Origin: Deltaproteobacteria bacterium
GTDB lineage: Bacteria > Desulfobacterota > Deferrisomatia > Deferrisomatales > JACRMM01
Assembly: GCA_016214985.1 (NCBI GenBank)
Contig: JACRMM010000065.1
Span: 1-53,228 of the forward strand
Length of the DNA: 53,228 nucleotides
Direction: 5' to 3'
The position numbers were made by a program, and so were the translations under genes. The notes beneath the pieces were generated by a model that saw only the letters and a list, made by a program, of their open reading frames with translations, did not search any database and was not told the origin of the DNA. Every line of letters begins with the position of its first letter. Within the stretch, counting starts at the first letter, position 1. This document shows, piece after piece, positions 43,210 through 51,489 of the stretch.

Positions 43210-44409
43210 TCAGCTCCCAGGCTTCCGCTCGCTGAGCGGCACCCAGGGGCACCCCAGGGGGCCGCAGTAGTCGCCCACGTACTCGGCCTCGGGCCGGTAG
43301 AGGGCCGGCTTCTCCTGGGCCTCGGCGAACTTCTCCTCGATCACGTGGGCACACCAGCCGGCGACGCGGCCGAGCGCGAAGATTGGGGTAAAGAGGTCCG
43401 GCGCGACGCCCAGCTGGTAGTAGGTGGACGCCGAGTAGAAGTCCACGTTGGGGTAGAGCTCCTGGCCCTTGCGGCGCCGGATCTCGGCCTGGGCGACGTC
43501 CCTCACCCTCTCCGAGAGCTCGATCCAACGGCCCTGGCCGGTCCTCTCGACGAGCCGGCGCGAGAGCTCCTGGAGGATCGGCGCTCGGGGGTCCTCGGTC
43601 TTGTATACCGCGTGGCCCATTCCCATGACGACCTGCCCCGCGTCGAGCCGCGCCTTGACGTAGGCCTCCACCCGGTCGGGCTCGCCGATCTCGAGGAGCA
43701 TCTGCATCACCTGGGCGTTGGCCCCGCCGTGGAGCTCGCCCGACAGGGCGCCTACCGCCGCGGCTACGCTCGCGTAAAGGTGCGCGTGGGTGCTCGCCAC
43801 CTCGCGCGCCGCGAAGGTCGACGCGTTGAAGGTGTGATCGGCGTGCAGGGTGAGGCACACATCGAAGACGTGGGCCTCCTCCGCGTCAGGCTCCTCGCCC
43901 CGGAGCATAAAGAGGAAGTTGGCCGCGTGGGAGAGGCCGGGACGGGGCGCCACGGGCGGCTGGCCCTCCCGGATCCGCTTCCAGGCCGCCAACACCGTGG
44001 GCAGCTGTGCCACGAGCCGCAGGGACTGGGCGCGCACATCGTCTTTCTCACGTTTCGAGAGGCCGGGGTCGTGATCGGCCAGGTAGGGGACTGCGCCCTG
44101 GAGCACGTCCATGGGCAGCGCTGACGGGGGGTGGCACGCGAGGGCTCGCAGGACCGGCTCCGGCAGGTCCCGGCTGGACCGGAGCGCCTGGTCGACCGCC
44201 TGGAGCGCTGCACGATCCGGCAGGGCTCCGAAGAGGAGGAGGTGGATCACCTCCTCGAAGGTCGATTGTCGGGCCAGGTCCTCGATCCGGTAGCCCCGGT
44301 ACAGGAGCTCACCCTTGATCCCGTCGATGTAGCTCACCTTGGTGTCGGCCACCGGGACGCCCCGCAGACCGATGTTCTTGACTCGGGTGAAACAGACCTC
44401 TTCCGCCAT
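43210..44409 (-). CDS. gltA: Citrate synthase
   Basis: Condenses acetyl-CoA and oxaloacetate. It has 399 residues from ATG 44409: AGGAGG sits 6 bp before this codon and directly abuts the upstream ATG at 44415, so the second ATG is the better start. Catalytic His residues lie in ELHGGANAQV and GMGHAVYKTEDPRA, and GRVAGWCAHVIEE completes the active site. The sequence is of the short, type I-like kind (dimeric or related) rather than long E. coli GltA. A good promoter lies upstream. Confidence 0.95.
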   Translation of the reverse strand: MAEEVCFTRVKNIGLRGVPVADTKVSYIDGIKGELLYRGYRIEDLARQSTFEEVIHLLLFGALPDRAALQAVDQALRSSRDLPEPVLRALACHPPSALPMDVLQGAVPYLADHDPGLSKREKDDVRAQSLRLVAQLPTVLAAWKRIREGQPPVAPRPGLSHAANFLFMLRGEEPDAEEAHVFDVCLTLHADHTFNASTFAAREVASTHAHLYASVAAAVGALSGELHGGANAQVMQMLLEIGEPDRVEAYVKARLDAGQVVMGMGHAVYKTEDPRAPILQELSRRLVERTGQGRWIELSERVRDVAQAEIRRRKGQELYPNVDFYSASTYYQLGVAPDLFTPIFALGRVAGWCAHVIEEKFAEAQEKPALYRPEAEYVGDYCGPLGCPWVPLSERKPGS

Positions 44410-44454
44410 ACCCATCCTCCTGACCCCGAAGTGTCTTGCGCGCCTTGCGTCACA

Positions 44455-44482
44455 AACATAGAGGGAGACCCCATGCTGTCAA
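44455..44482 (-). promoter_or_regulatory. Sigma70-type promoter for gltA-icd
   Basis: On the minus strand there is a perfect TTGACA (44482-44477), a 16-bp spacer and TATGTT (44460-44455), 46 bp before the gltA start. The -35 overlaps the last codons of the upstream hydrolase gene on the same strand. Confidence 0.75.
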
Positions 44483-45318
44483 CGGGAGGTGCGATCCGCT
44501 TCCCCGACGCGACGCATGAGCTGGAAAACCTCCCCGTCGCGCCCGACCGTGACGTCCTTTCCGAACGTCTCAGCCGCCTCGCGTGAAGCCCTCCTGCCGC
44601 ATGCGGGACCGAAGGGAAAATGATTCAACACGAGGGCACCGACACCGGCCCGCCTCGCTGCCTCGCCGGCCTGCCGGGGCAAGAGGTGCTGCGCGGCGCC
44701 GTCGGCCTCCTCTCGGCCCGCCGCGCCGGCCTCCAGCACGAGCAGGTCGGCGCCGGCGGCGAAGCCCTCGAGCTCGGGCGACGGCCCCGTGTCGCCCGAG
44801 ACCACGACCGACGCACCGCCGGCCTCGAGCCGGTAGGCAAGGCTCGAGGGGATGTGGCGAACCGGCCCACAGCGCACCGACACCCCACCGACGACGAGCT
44901 CGTCCCCGACGGTGAGCTCCCGAACGTCGCGGGAGTACCCCTGCGGTTCCAGCCAGGAACCGTACGCACCCGAGAGGACCCGAAAGAACGAAAGTAAGCC
45001 GGGACCGCCGGCGACCAGGAGCGGCCGGCGGCGCGGGCGATCGTCGTAGCGGGCGGCGAACAGGAACGGCACGAGCTCGGCCGTGTGGTCCGGGTGCAGG
45101 TGGGTCAACAGCAGCGCGTCGACGTCCGCGTGTCGCACGCCTCGCCGCAGGAGCCCATGGAGGGCGCCCAGCCCGAGGTCCACGGCGACCACCGCGCCCT
45201 CGCCCCGCACCAGGGTGCAGGGCCCCCTGCGGCCGAGCCGAGGCACGCACGTTCCGGTCCCGACCGTGACGACCTCGAGCCCGCTTGACAGCCCCGATGC
45301 CAAAGGTAGCTTCCCCAT
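44479..45318 (-). CDS. Metallo-beta-lactamase-fold hydrolase (RNase Z-like)
   Basis: The 279-residue protein has the metal-binding motif THLHPDHTAEL, a later His in GPVRHIPSSLAYRLEAGG, the bridging Asp in SGDTGPSPEL and the final His in LVLNHFPFG. The fold matches RNase Z/ElaC-like and other MBL hydrolases. It is shorter than true RNase Z and the tRNA-binding exosite is not evident, so the substrate is open. It is upstream of gltA on the same strand but gltA has its own promoter. Confidence 0.85.
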   Translation of the reverse strand: MGKLPLASGLSSGLEVVTVGTGTCVPRLGRRGPCTLVRGEGAVVAVDLGLGALHGLLRRGVRHADVDALLLTHLHPDHTAELVPFLFAARYDDRPRRRPLLVAGGPGLLSFFRVLSGAYGSWLEPQGYSRDVRELTVGDELVVGGVSVRCGPVRHIPSSLAYRLEAGGASVVVSGDTGPSPELEGFAAGADLLVLEAGAAGREEADGAAQHLLPRQAGEAARRAGVGALVLNHFPFGPACGRRASREAAETFGKDVTVGRDGEVFQLMRRVGEADRTSR

Positions 45319-45350
45319 AGGTCCCCTTCCCTCGAGCCCGCGGAGGCCCC

Positions 45351-45593
45351 ATGAGCAGCCTGAAGGATCTCGAGCGCACCACCCGCCTCTACGAGAAGGA
45401 GATCGACACCCTGGCCGATCAGCTCGCGCAGAAGGAGTCGTTTCTGAGGCTCGAGGTCGATCGGCTCCGCCTCGGCCTCGAGGCGATCAAGCGCTACCTG
45501 GCCGCCCGGGACCCGTCGTTTCTCGACACCTACCGCCGCCACAAGCGCCAGCTGCTGCGGGAGGTAGGAGAGCCCGCGGAGGAGGACGAGTAG
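45351..45593 (+). CDS. Small coiled-coil hypothetical protein
   Basis: An 80-residue, highly charged, all-helical protein (DLERTTRLYEKEIDTLADQLAQKESFLRLEVDRLRLGLEAIKRYL) with heptad-like spacing and an acidic end. The ATG follows GGAGG at 4 bp. It is divergent from the beta-lactamase-fold gene, 32 bp apart. No family recognised. Confidence 0.65.
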   Translation: MSSLKDLERTTRLYEKEIDTLADQLAQKESFLRLEVDRLRLGLEAIKRYLAARDPSFLDTYRRHKRQLLREVGEPAEEDE

Positions 45594-45825
45594 ACCCTCC
45601 TGGCCCCGGCGGCGCATGGGCGGCGTCCTGCCCCGTTTCCCGGCACAGGGCTTCCGAGGTGACCAGGCGAGTACCCCCAGGATTCTAATCGCCTGGGCAC
45701 GGGGGCCTCAAGGAGGCTCGCGCGCTCCTGACGCCTCCCTCCTGTCCGGGCCGTGCAAACCCATATCGCAGTGACCAAGGCAGTAAGCCCCCATGGCGGT
45801 TCCTGCTTCGCCGGGGAGAACGGAA

Positions 45826-45854
45826 TTGACCTCGCCGAGGCCTTTGGATACGCT
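45826..45854 (+). promoter_or_regulatory. Sigma70-type promoter for purM-purN
   Basis: TTGACC (45826-45831), a 17-bp spacer and TACGCT (45849-45854), about 48 bp before the purM start. The rest of the 300-bp gap from 45594 shows no other feature. Confidence 0.55.
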
Positions 45855-45901
45855 TCCGGTTCCTTTTTCGAGGCGAGCCGTTCGCCATGGGAGGCACAGC
45901 C

Positions 45902-46945
45902 GTGACCAAGGGGACCACATACAAGGACGCGGGGGTCGACATCGAAGCCGGCAACCGGCTCGTCTCACGAATCCGGGAAATCGTTCGCCCCACCCTTCGC
46001 CCCGAGGTGATGAGCCATGTGGGGGGATTCGGAGCCGTGGTCTCCCTGGCCGAGACCCCTTACGAGAAGCCGGTCCTCGTCTCATCGACCGACGGCGTCG
46101 GCACCAAGCTCAAGATCGCGTTCCTGTCGGGCATCCATGACACGGTCGGGATCGACCTCGTGGCCATGTGCGTCAACGACGTGATCGTGCAGGGCGCCGA
46201 GCCCCTGTTCTTCCTCGACTACTTCGCCACGGGACGCCTCGACGTGGGCGTGGCCGAGACCGTGATCCGTGGCATCGCCGCCGGCTGCCGGGCCGCCAAC
46301 TGCTCGCTCGTGGGCGGAGAGACAGCGGAGCTACCCGGCTTTTACGCGGACGGCGAGTACGACCTGGCCGGATTCGCGGTGGGTATCGCGGACCGGGACA
46401 AGATCATCGACGGGTCGGGGATCACGGTGGGAGACCAGATCATCGGCGTGGGCTCGTCCGGGCTCCACTCGAACGGCTACTCCCTCGCGCGAAAAGTGCT
46501 GCTCGACGATGGGGGCTACGATCTGGGACACGTCTTCCCCGAGCTCGGCCGGCCCCTCGTCGAGGAACTGCTCACTCCCACGCGAATCTACGTCCGGACG
46601 ATCCTGAACCTCCTGCGCGACTTCAACGTCAAGGGCATGGCGCACATTACCGGGGGAGGAATTCCCGAGAACCTGCCGCGGGTTCTCCCGCAGGGGTGCC
46701 GAGCCCGGGTTCAGAAGAACAGCTGGCAGCTGCCCGCGATCTTTCACCTCATCCGCGACCTGGGCAAGGTGGAGGAGGAGGAGATGCAGCGGACCTTCAA
46801 CTGCGGACTCGGCATGACCCTAGTGGTACCGGCCAAGGACGTGGAGGAGGTGCTCGTGAGGCTCAAGGCGCTGGGGGAAAAGGCTTGGGTGATCGGCGAG
46901 ATCCTGGAGCGCAGGGCCGGGGAGCCAACGCTCTCGGTGGAGTGA
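45902..46945 (+). CDS. purM: Phosphoribosylformylglycinamidine cyclo-ligase
   Basis: AIR synthetase, fifth step of de novo purine synthesis (FGAM plus ATP to AIR). It has 347 residues from the preferred GTG 45902 (GGGAGG seven bases upstream, giving the family's usual MTKGTTYKDAGVDIEAGN start); ATG 45887 would add five residues. Motifs SSTDGVGTKLKIA, GIDLVAMCVNDVIVQGAEPLFFLDYFA and GLHSNGYSLAR are typical of the PurM/ThiL fold. The stop overlaps the purN start by one base. Confidence 0.97.
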   Translation: MTKGTTYKDAGVDIEAGNRLVSRIREIVRPTLRPEVMSHVGGFGAVVSLAETPYEKPVLVSSTDGVGTKLKIAFLSGIHDTVGIDLVAMCVNDVIVQGAEPLFFLDYFATGRLDVGVAETVIRGIAAGCRAANCSLVGGETAELPGFYADGEYDLAGFAVGIADRDKIIDGSGITVGDQIIGVGSSGLHSNGYSLARKVLLDDGGYDLGHVFPELGRPLVEELLTPTRIYVRTILNLLRDFNVKGMAHITGGGIPENLPRVLPQGCRARVQKNSWQLPAIFHLIRDLGKVEEEEMQRTFNCGLGMTLVVPAKDVEEVLVRLKALGEKAWVIGEILERRAGEPTLSVE

Positions 46946-47598
46946 TGGGCCTTCGCGTCGGGGTCCTGGCATCAGGGAGCGGCTCCAACCTCCAGGCCCT
47001 GCTTGACGCGGCCTCGTCGGGACGGCTCGACGCGCGCATCGAGGTCGTCGTGAGCGACATGCCCGACGCCTTCTCGCTCGAACGAGCCCGCCGGGCCGGC
47101 GTCGCCGCAGAAGTCGTCGCGTGGGGGGCCGCACCCAGTCGCGAGGCGCACGACGACGCGGTCGTGGACGTCTTGCGGCGCCACCAGGTAGATACCGTGG
47201 CGCTGGCCGGCTACCTGCGGCTCGTCACCCCGGTCCTGCTCGCCGCCTTCCCGGGTCGGGTCCTCAACATCCACCCGGCGCTCCTGCCGTCGTTCCCGGG
47301 CCTCCACGTCCAGGCGGCGGCGCTCGAACACGGCGTCAAGTTTTCGGGCTGCACGGTCCACTTCGTGGACGAGGAGATGGATCACGGACCCATCGTCATC
47401 CAGGCCGTGGTGCCCGTGCGCGACGACGACACCCCCGAGAGCTTGGCCGCCCGCATCCTGCGCGAAGAACACCGGATCTACCCTCAGGCCCTCCAGTACC
47501 TCGCCGAAGGCCGTCTCCGGATCGACGGTCGCCGGGTCGTCGTCGATCCCCCGAGCCCCGGTTCGGGGTCCCTGCACAATCCCGCCGTGAAGTTCTGA
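46945..47598 (+). CDS. purN: Phosphoribosylglycinamide formyltransferase
   Basis: GAR transformylase, using 10-formyl-tetrahydrofolate. The 217-residue protein has LASGSGSNLQALLDA at the N terminus, the catalytic NIHPALLPSFPG with Asn and His, the HFVDEEMDHGPIVIQ loop with the catalytic Asp, and the normal C terminus with a short extension. The ATG overlaps the purM stop as TGATG. The purMN pair is a common arrangement. Confidence 0.97.
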   Translation: MGLRVGVLASGSGSNLQALLDAASSGRLDARIEVVVSDMPDAFSLERARRAGVAAEVVAWGAAPSREAHDDAVVDVLRRHQVDTVALAGYLRLVTPVLLAAFPGRVLNIHPALLPSFPGLHVQAAALEHGVKFSGCTVHFVDEEMDHGPIVIQAVVPVRDDDTPESLAARILREEHRIYPQALQYLAEGRLRIDGRRVVVDPPSPGSGSLHNPAVKF

Positions 47599-47865
47599 GC
47601 CGGCCGACCGCCCCCGCCTGCGAGGCACACCCCACGTCGTCTCACGCCTCCGTCCGTCTCGATTCGAGCGCCCATCACGGCCCGAGCCGCGCGGGCAGGA
47701 CTGGCTCGCGCCCCCGGGGCGGCGCCCTCTCCGGCTCCCGGGGAGAGGTCAAGTTTCTTCGCTCTCGTTCCGAAAGGAAACGTTCGTAGCCGCGAAGTGT
47801 TGCCCCTGCCCGGACAGAGCGCGCGGGCCCACGCTCACCGACTTGCATCCCGGAGGACCCGCTCC

Positions 47866-48162
47866 ATGGATGATGCATCCACGCCGCCCTTCCGAAGGCG
47901 CTCGCCGCGAATCTCGCTGAACCACACCGCCGTCCTTCGGGTGGCCGGCAACGAGGTCTTGTGCAAGACCTACGACATGTCCGAGGAGGGGATCGGCCTC
48001 GTCGTCCTGGGCTCCTCCGTCCGGTGGCTCGACGAGGTCGAGATCGACGTGCTGTTCGGTCAGATTCTGAAGACGTTCAAGGGGACGGTTGCCTTTGTCT
48101 CCTCGTTTCACGGCGGGAAGACGCGGGTCGGCATCCGATTCAACCGACGGGGCGACCGATGA
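47866..48162 (+). CDS. PilZ-domain protein
   Basis: A 98-residue single PilZ domain with the c-di-GMP-binding signatures RRRSPR near the N terminus and YDMSEEGIGL (D/NxSxxG type), followed by the beta barrel ending GKTRVGIRFNR. The ATG at 47866 has CGGAGGA upstream. Likely a c-di-GMP receptor acting on an unknown partner. It is the last chromosomal-type gene before the integrated element. Confidence 0.85.
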   Translation: MDDASTPPFRRRSPRISLNHTAVLRVAGNEVLCKTYDMSEEGIGLVVLGSSVRWLDEVEIDVLFGQILKTFKGTVAFVSSFHGGKTRVGIRFNRRGDR

Positions 48163-48479
48163 GGCAGGCAACCGAGGCGGCAACGCCACGTGCTCCGTCA
48201 GCGTTCGAGCACGCAACGGAGGCGGTATCGTTGGGCCGGTCGAACGGTTGGGAAGTGATGAAGTGCGGGCGCGAACCGGGAGGTGGCGCGATCATCGAGT
48301 GGGGCAAGGGCGGCGCCCGTCACCTCGGCTGGGTCCAAGACGGTGGAACCGGCAGCCGGGTGAACCTGGGGGGATCAGGACAGTCTGTGGTGCACACCTC
48401 AAGAGCGACCGGATCGGTCAGCCAACCCGCAGCGCCGACGAAACAGACACTCAGACAGACACTTCAAGTTGCCTCGAAG
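48163..48479. other. 317 bp between pilZ and the attachment site, no gene assigned
   Basis: Two frames are open on the plus strand but lack starts with a ribosome binding site. One reads ATDEAGNRGGNATCSVSV, which recalls the end of a HYR-type extracellular repeat, but nothing upstream supports a real domain. I see no RNA gene. Confidence 0.4.
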
Positions 48480-48512
48480 AAAAAAGGGGCCACGACCTAA
48501 GCCGTAACCCCC
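48480..48512 (-). terminator. Intrinsic terminator downstream of the tRNA-Lys remnant
   Basis: On the minus strand, GGGGTTACG - 8-nt loop - CGTGGCCCC followed by TTTTTT. It is the original tRNA gene's terminator, left behind on the chromosome side of the attachment site. Confidence 0.8.
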
Positions 48513-48521
48513 TAATTTTCG

Positions 48522-48568
48522 TGGTGAGCCGTGGAGGAATCGAACCTCCAACCTACTGATTAAGAGTC
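48522..48568 (-). other. Attachment site: 3' part of a tRNA-Lys (CTT) gene
   Basis: The minus strand reads, from the anticodon loop (CTCTTAA, CTT anticodon) through the T-arm GGAGGTTCGATTCCTCC to acceptor ACGGCTC, discriminator A and CCA. The 5' half is absent: beyond the loop the sequence stops pairing and diverges into the element. This is how integration into a tRNA 3' end leaves the far junction, with the complete tRNA at the other end of the element, outside the window. Confidence 0.85.
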
Positions 48569-48711
48569 TGACATATTGACCCTCTCAGCCCTTCTCAACC
48601 CCCCTCGTCCCTTCTCTCCGATGTGCTGATTTATCCTTGGAGTTACTGCATATTGCGGGTATTATTCCTCTCAGATCATCTTACCTCGTTCCGCCGCAAG
48701 CCGGGCACAGC

Positions 48712-48750
48712 TGGGCCCCCCGGCGGGCCCCCTGGATCTCGGGGGGCCCA
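48712..48750. promoter_or_regulatory. Strong hairpin in the integrase leader
   Basis: TGGGCCCCCC (48712-48721) and GGGGGGCCCA (48741-48750) are perfect 10-bp arms around a 19-nt loop, ending 20 bp before the integrase start codon and about 10 bp before its GAGGAGG. In mRNA it would be very stable and could control integrase translation, or act as a terminator for read-through. Confidence 0.5.
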
Positions 48751-48769
48751 CCCCCACGAGGAGGACGCC

Positions 48770-50059
48770 ATGGCCGCCGAGACCAAGCTCACCGACGCCA
48801 AGATCCGATCGTTGAAGCCCGTGACGGGCAAGCGCCTGGAGATCGTGGACGGGTACCGGGCTGACAGCGGCCTGATCCTCCGCGTCACCGAGACCGGGGC
48901 GAAGTCTTGGTTCTTCCGGTACCGCCTCAACGGGGGACGGATGAAGCTGGGCATCGGCCCCTATCCGGAGATCACCTTGGCCGAGGCGCGGGAGGCGGCA
49001 GACCGGGCCCGCGCCCTGGTCGCCAAGGGCATCGACCCGGCCGGCGAGAAGCGCCACGAGAAGGAGGCCGCCGCCGCGGCTCGGCAGGCTGAGAAGCTGG
49101 CGACCACGGTTGAGAAGCTGGCCGAGGATTTCGTGGAGAAGTACGGCAAGACGAGGAAACGCTCGTGGAAGGAGGACGAGCGCCAGCTTCAGAAGGACTT
49201 GGTGCCCACCCTCGGGAAGCTCAAGGCCCGCGACGTGACCCGGGCCCAGGTGCGCGACCTCGTGAGGCAGAAGGCAGAGGCCTCCCCCATCGCGGGCAAC
49301 CGTCTCCTGGCCGTGGTCCGTAAGGCCTTCGCCTGGGCCGTGGACGAGGGAATCGTGGAGGAGAACCCCTGCGCGGGCATCAAGGCGCCGGGGAAAAAGG
49401 TGTCGAAGGACCGTGTACTCACGGATGAAGAGGTGCGGAACGTCTGGGGCCTCCTGGCACCCCCGGTGCCGAGGAAGAAGGACGTCCCGCCGCCCGAGGA
49501 GCCCGTGGTCGCGATGTCGCCCGACGTACGCCGCGCTTTGCGCCTGATCCTCGTGACCGCGCAGCGCCCCGGCGAGGTGGTTGGCATGACGTGGGAGGAG
49601 ATTGAGGGGACGTGGTGGACGATTCCCGCCGAGCGGTCGAAGAACGGCATGAGCCACCGCGTCCACCTGTCGAAGCTGACGCTCGAGGTGCTGGGTAGTC
49701 GCGGCACCGGGTACGTGTTCCCCTCCCCTCGCGAGAAGGCCGGGCACATCCACATCAACGCGCTCGCGCAGGCGGTGCGGCTCAACCAGAAGGTCTTCGG
49801 CGTCGCTCCGTGGACACCCCACGATCTCCGGCGCACTGCGGCGTCTCTCATGGCCGGCGCGGGCGTGAGCCCCTTCACCGTCGAGCGAGTGCTGAACCAC
49901 ACCCTGCAGGGCGTCCAGGCGGTCTACAATCGCCATTCTTACGACGCCGAGAAGCGGGAGGCACTGAACCGCTGGGCCGCGCAGCTCGGGCGAATCCTGT
50001 CCGGCAAGGGAGCGGAGAAGGTGGTGGAGATCGGGACGCGGCGGAAGGCGGCACGGTAG
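48770..50059 (+). CDS. int: P4-type tyrosine site-specific integrase
   Basis: The 429-residue protein has an N-terminal DUF4102 arm-binding domain (TDAKIRSLKP...VDGYRADSGLILRVTETGAKSWFFRYR), a SAM-like core-binding domain and a catalytic domain with R in TAQRPGEVVGM, HxxR in PHDLRRTAASL, the late His in LNHTLQGVQAVYNRHSY and the nucleophile Tyr in RHSYDAEK. The ATG at 48770 follows GAGGAGG. It lies 200 bp from the tRNA-Lys 3' remnant, its probable attachment site. Confidence 0.95.
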   Translation: MAAETKLTDAKIRSLKPVTGKRLEIVDGYRADSGLILRVTETGAKSWFFRYRLNGGRMKLGIGPYPEITLAEAREAADRARALVAKGIDPAGEKRHEKEAAAAARQAEKLATTVEKLAEDFVEKYGKTRKRSWKEDERQLQKDLVPTLGKLKARDVTRAQVRDLVRQKAEASPIAGNRLLAVVRKAFAWAVDEGIVEENPCAGIKAPGKKVSKDRVLTDEEVRNVWGLLAPPVPRKKDVPPPEEPVVAMSPDVRRALRLILVTAQRPGEVVGMTWEEIEGTWWTIPAERSKNGMSHRVHLSKLTLEVLGSRGTGYVFPSPREKAGHIHINALAQAVRLNQKVFGVAPWTPHDLRRTAASLMAGAGVSPFTVERVLNHTLQGVQAVYNRHSYDAEKREALNRWAAQLGRILSGKGAEKVVEIGTRRKAAR

Positions 50060-50154
50060 ACCGAACAGCTCCGCCTACCTCGACGGAGGGAACACCGGGC
50101 ACCCCACCCGGCCGGCGGGGCTCCTCTCCTGGGGGCACCTAGGGAGGTGCGAAG

Positions 50155-50922
50155 GTGACATCCGATCGATCCGCGGTTATCCACTGCGAATGTGGGGAAG
50201 ACTACAGCGCGTCCAAGACGAAGTGCCCGGACTGCAGGAGGCCACCGCCGGCTGATGCTCCTCCCCCCACGGCCCGCACCCGAGCGCAATCCGCCACACG
50301 CCCAACCCAGCCCGATTCCTCGGCAGAGCAGGACATCATGGACTTGCTCCGACCCCTGGCCGACGAAACGGCAATCCGCCGCTTCATTGACGCCAGCATC
50401 CGGCCCAGGCTCCCGATCATCCGAAACGCCAACGAGCAAACCGAACTGAGACGCAGGGCGCGCCGCGAAATTGAGCGATTCCACAAGCTGCTCGCAGGCA
50501 TGACCGAGACAGCGCGCGACGCTGTTCGGTGGGCTCTGTACGAGCGCATGGGGTATCAGGACCTGCGGGACCCCGTGGATATGCTCCTGAGGGCGCAGGG
50601 GCACGAGGAAGAGTTTTTGGCTCGCCCCAGGGGAAATCAGTTCGACAGGGAGGGTCGATACCTCATCCGGGCGATTGCACGCGACTTCGAGATATTGACG
50701 CAGCGAGCGGCGTGGTGGACGGAGCCGACGCAAGAGGAAGCACAAGAGGGGAACCTGGGCACGTTGCGCCATCCGCTAAGAAGAGACGTTGCACGGGAGG
50801 CACGACCTGAACCAGCGAGCTATTTTTGCCGTCTAATTGTGCTCGTCTTCGATTGGGCAGGCCGCCCTTTGACGGAACCAGCAAACAAGATTCGGGAGGC
50901 ACTGACCAGAAAGGGGCATTGA
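50155..50922 (+). CDS. Element-borne Zn-ribbon hypothetical protein
   Basis: A 255-residue protein starting at GTG 50155 just after AGGGAGGTG. The N terminus has a short Zn-ribbon (HCECGEDYSASKTKCPDC), a Pro/Thr/Gln-rich linker (about 30-60), then a helical, charged body of about 190 residues without membrane segments. No family recognised. It lies between the integrase and the AlpA-type gene, with codon use similar to its neighbours in the element. Confidence 0.6.
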   Translation: MTSDRSAVIHCECGEDYSASKTKCPDCRRPPPADAPPPTARTRAQSATRPTQPDSSAEQDIMDLLRPLADETAIRRFIDASIRPRLPIIRNANEQTELRRRARREIERFHKLLAGMTETARDAVRWALYERMGYQDLRDPVDMLLRAQGHEEEFLARPRGNQFDREGRYLIRAIARDFEILTQRAAWWTEPTQEEAQEGNLGTLRHPLRRDVAREARPEPASYFCRLIVLVFDWAGRPLTEPANKIREALTRKGH

Positions 50923-50931
50923 TAGGATCGA

Positions 50932-50965
50932 GCCGCAAATACCCCTGATTTTGTCGATTTGCGGC
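50932..50965. promoter_or_regulatory. Inverted repeat GCCGCAAAT/ATTTGCGGC
   Basis: Perfect 9-bp arms with a 16-bp spacer, just after the Zn-ribbon gene stop codon. It could be a terminator for that gene (no T tract) or an operator for the alpA promoter that should lie in this 110-bp gap. Confidence 0.5.
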
Positions 50966-51002
50966 ACTCTGACGCCCACACGATCAGGTCATATCATTCC
51001 GG

Positions 51003-51028
51003 CTAACGCCTACTAACAAGGAGGTTAG
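51003..51028. promoter_or_regulatory. CTAAC repeats over the alpA ribosome binding site
   Basis: CTAAC at 51003 and 51013 and the inverted GTTAG at 51024 are spaced about one helical turn apart. GCTAAC and GTTAGC form a 6-bp hairpin that places AAGGAGG, the alpA ribosome binding site, in its loop and arm. It may be an autoregulatory operator or a translational switch. Confidence 0.5.
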
Positions 51029-51033
51029 CGGAA

Positions 51034-51279
51034 ATGAAAAGCATCAAGCAGATCAGGCAGATCATTCTTCAGTCCGACGGCAGGGGCCGTCACCCCATCA
51101 CCGAAGTTACCGGGTACTCCATCCAGTCGATCCACCGCCTCGAACGCCAAGGCAAATTCCCAACAAGGATCCAGCTGTCAGGCGGCGGAAAAGTCGGCTG
51201 GTATGCCGACGAAATCGCGACCTACCAGGAGCAGCGCGCACGCGGGCCGCTCCCCGCGCCCCACCGCGACGCTGCATAG
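51034..51279 (+). CDS. AlpA-family phage-type transcriptional regulator
   Basis: An 81-residue helix-turn-helix protein: TEVTGYSIQSIHRLERQGKFPTRIQLSGGGKVGWYADEI matches the AlpA/MerR-like pattern of excisionase-type regulators found beside P4-type integrases. In cryptic prophage P4-57, AlpA turns on int. The ATG at 51034 has AAGGAGG nine bases upstream inside the CTAAC-repeat region. Confidence 0.88.
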   Translation: MKSIKQIRQIILQSDGRGRHPITEVTGYSIQSIHRLERQGKFPTRIQLSGGGKVGWYADEIATYQEQRARGPLPAPHRDAA

Positions 51280-51289
51280 GGTGCCGACC

Positions 51290-51487
51290 ATGGCCCCCGA
51301 AAACGGCGAACGCTGCCCGGCCAGGGGCAGCGCTCAGGAGAGCTGCGAACTGGAGCAAAGTCTACCCCTGCGCATCCCCAGGCTCAAGACACTACTCGTC
51401 GATTCGCTGGTGAGACTCCCCGCCCCCCTGTGGTCGCTGGCCGGCGCCGTCGTGCGCCGACTTTGGGCCGGATTCGGGAGGGCGTAA
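51290..51487 (+). CDS. Small hypothetical protein in the element
   Basis: A 65-residue frame that fits tightly between the AlpA-type gene (10 bp before) and the replication gene (2 bp after), with AGGGTG six bases before the ATG. The C-terminal half is hydrophobic and basic (LLVDSLVRLPAPLWSLAGAVVRRLWAGF) and could be amphipathic or membrane-associated. Not recognised; mainly supported by spacing. Confidence 0.45.
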   Translation: MAPENGERCPARGSAQESCELEQSLPLRIPRLKTLLVDSLVRLPAPLWSLAGAVVRRLWAGFGRA

Positions 51488-51489
51488 TC

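Noticed and set aside
48150..48215. HYR-like peptide ATDEAGN...NATCSVSV
   Set aside because: Only about 18 residues match, it overlaps pilZ in another frame and no upstream domain exists; treated as chance.
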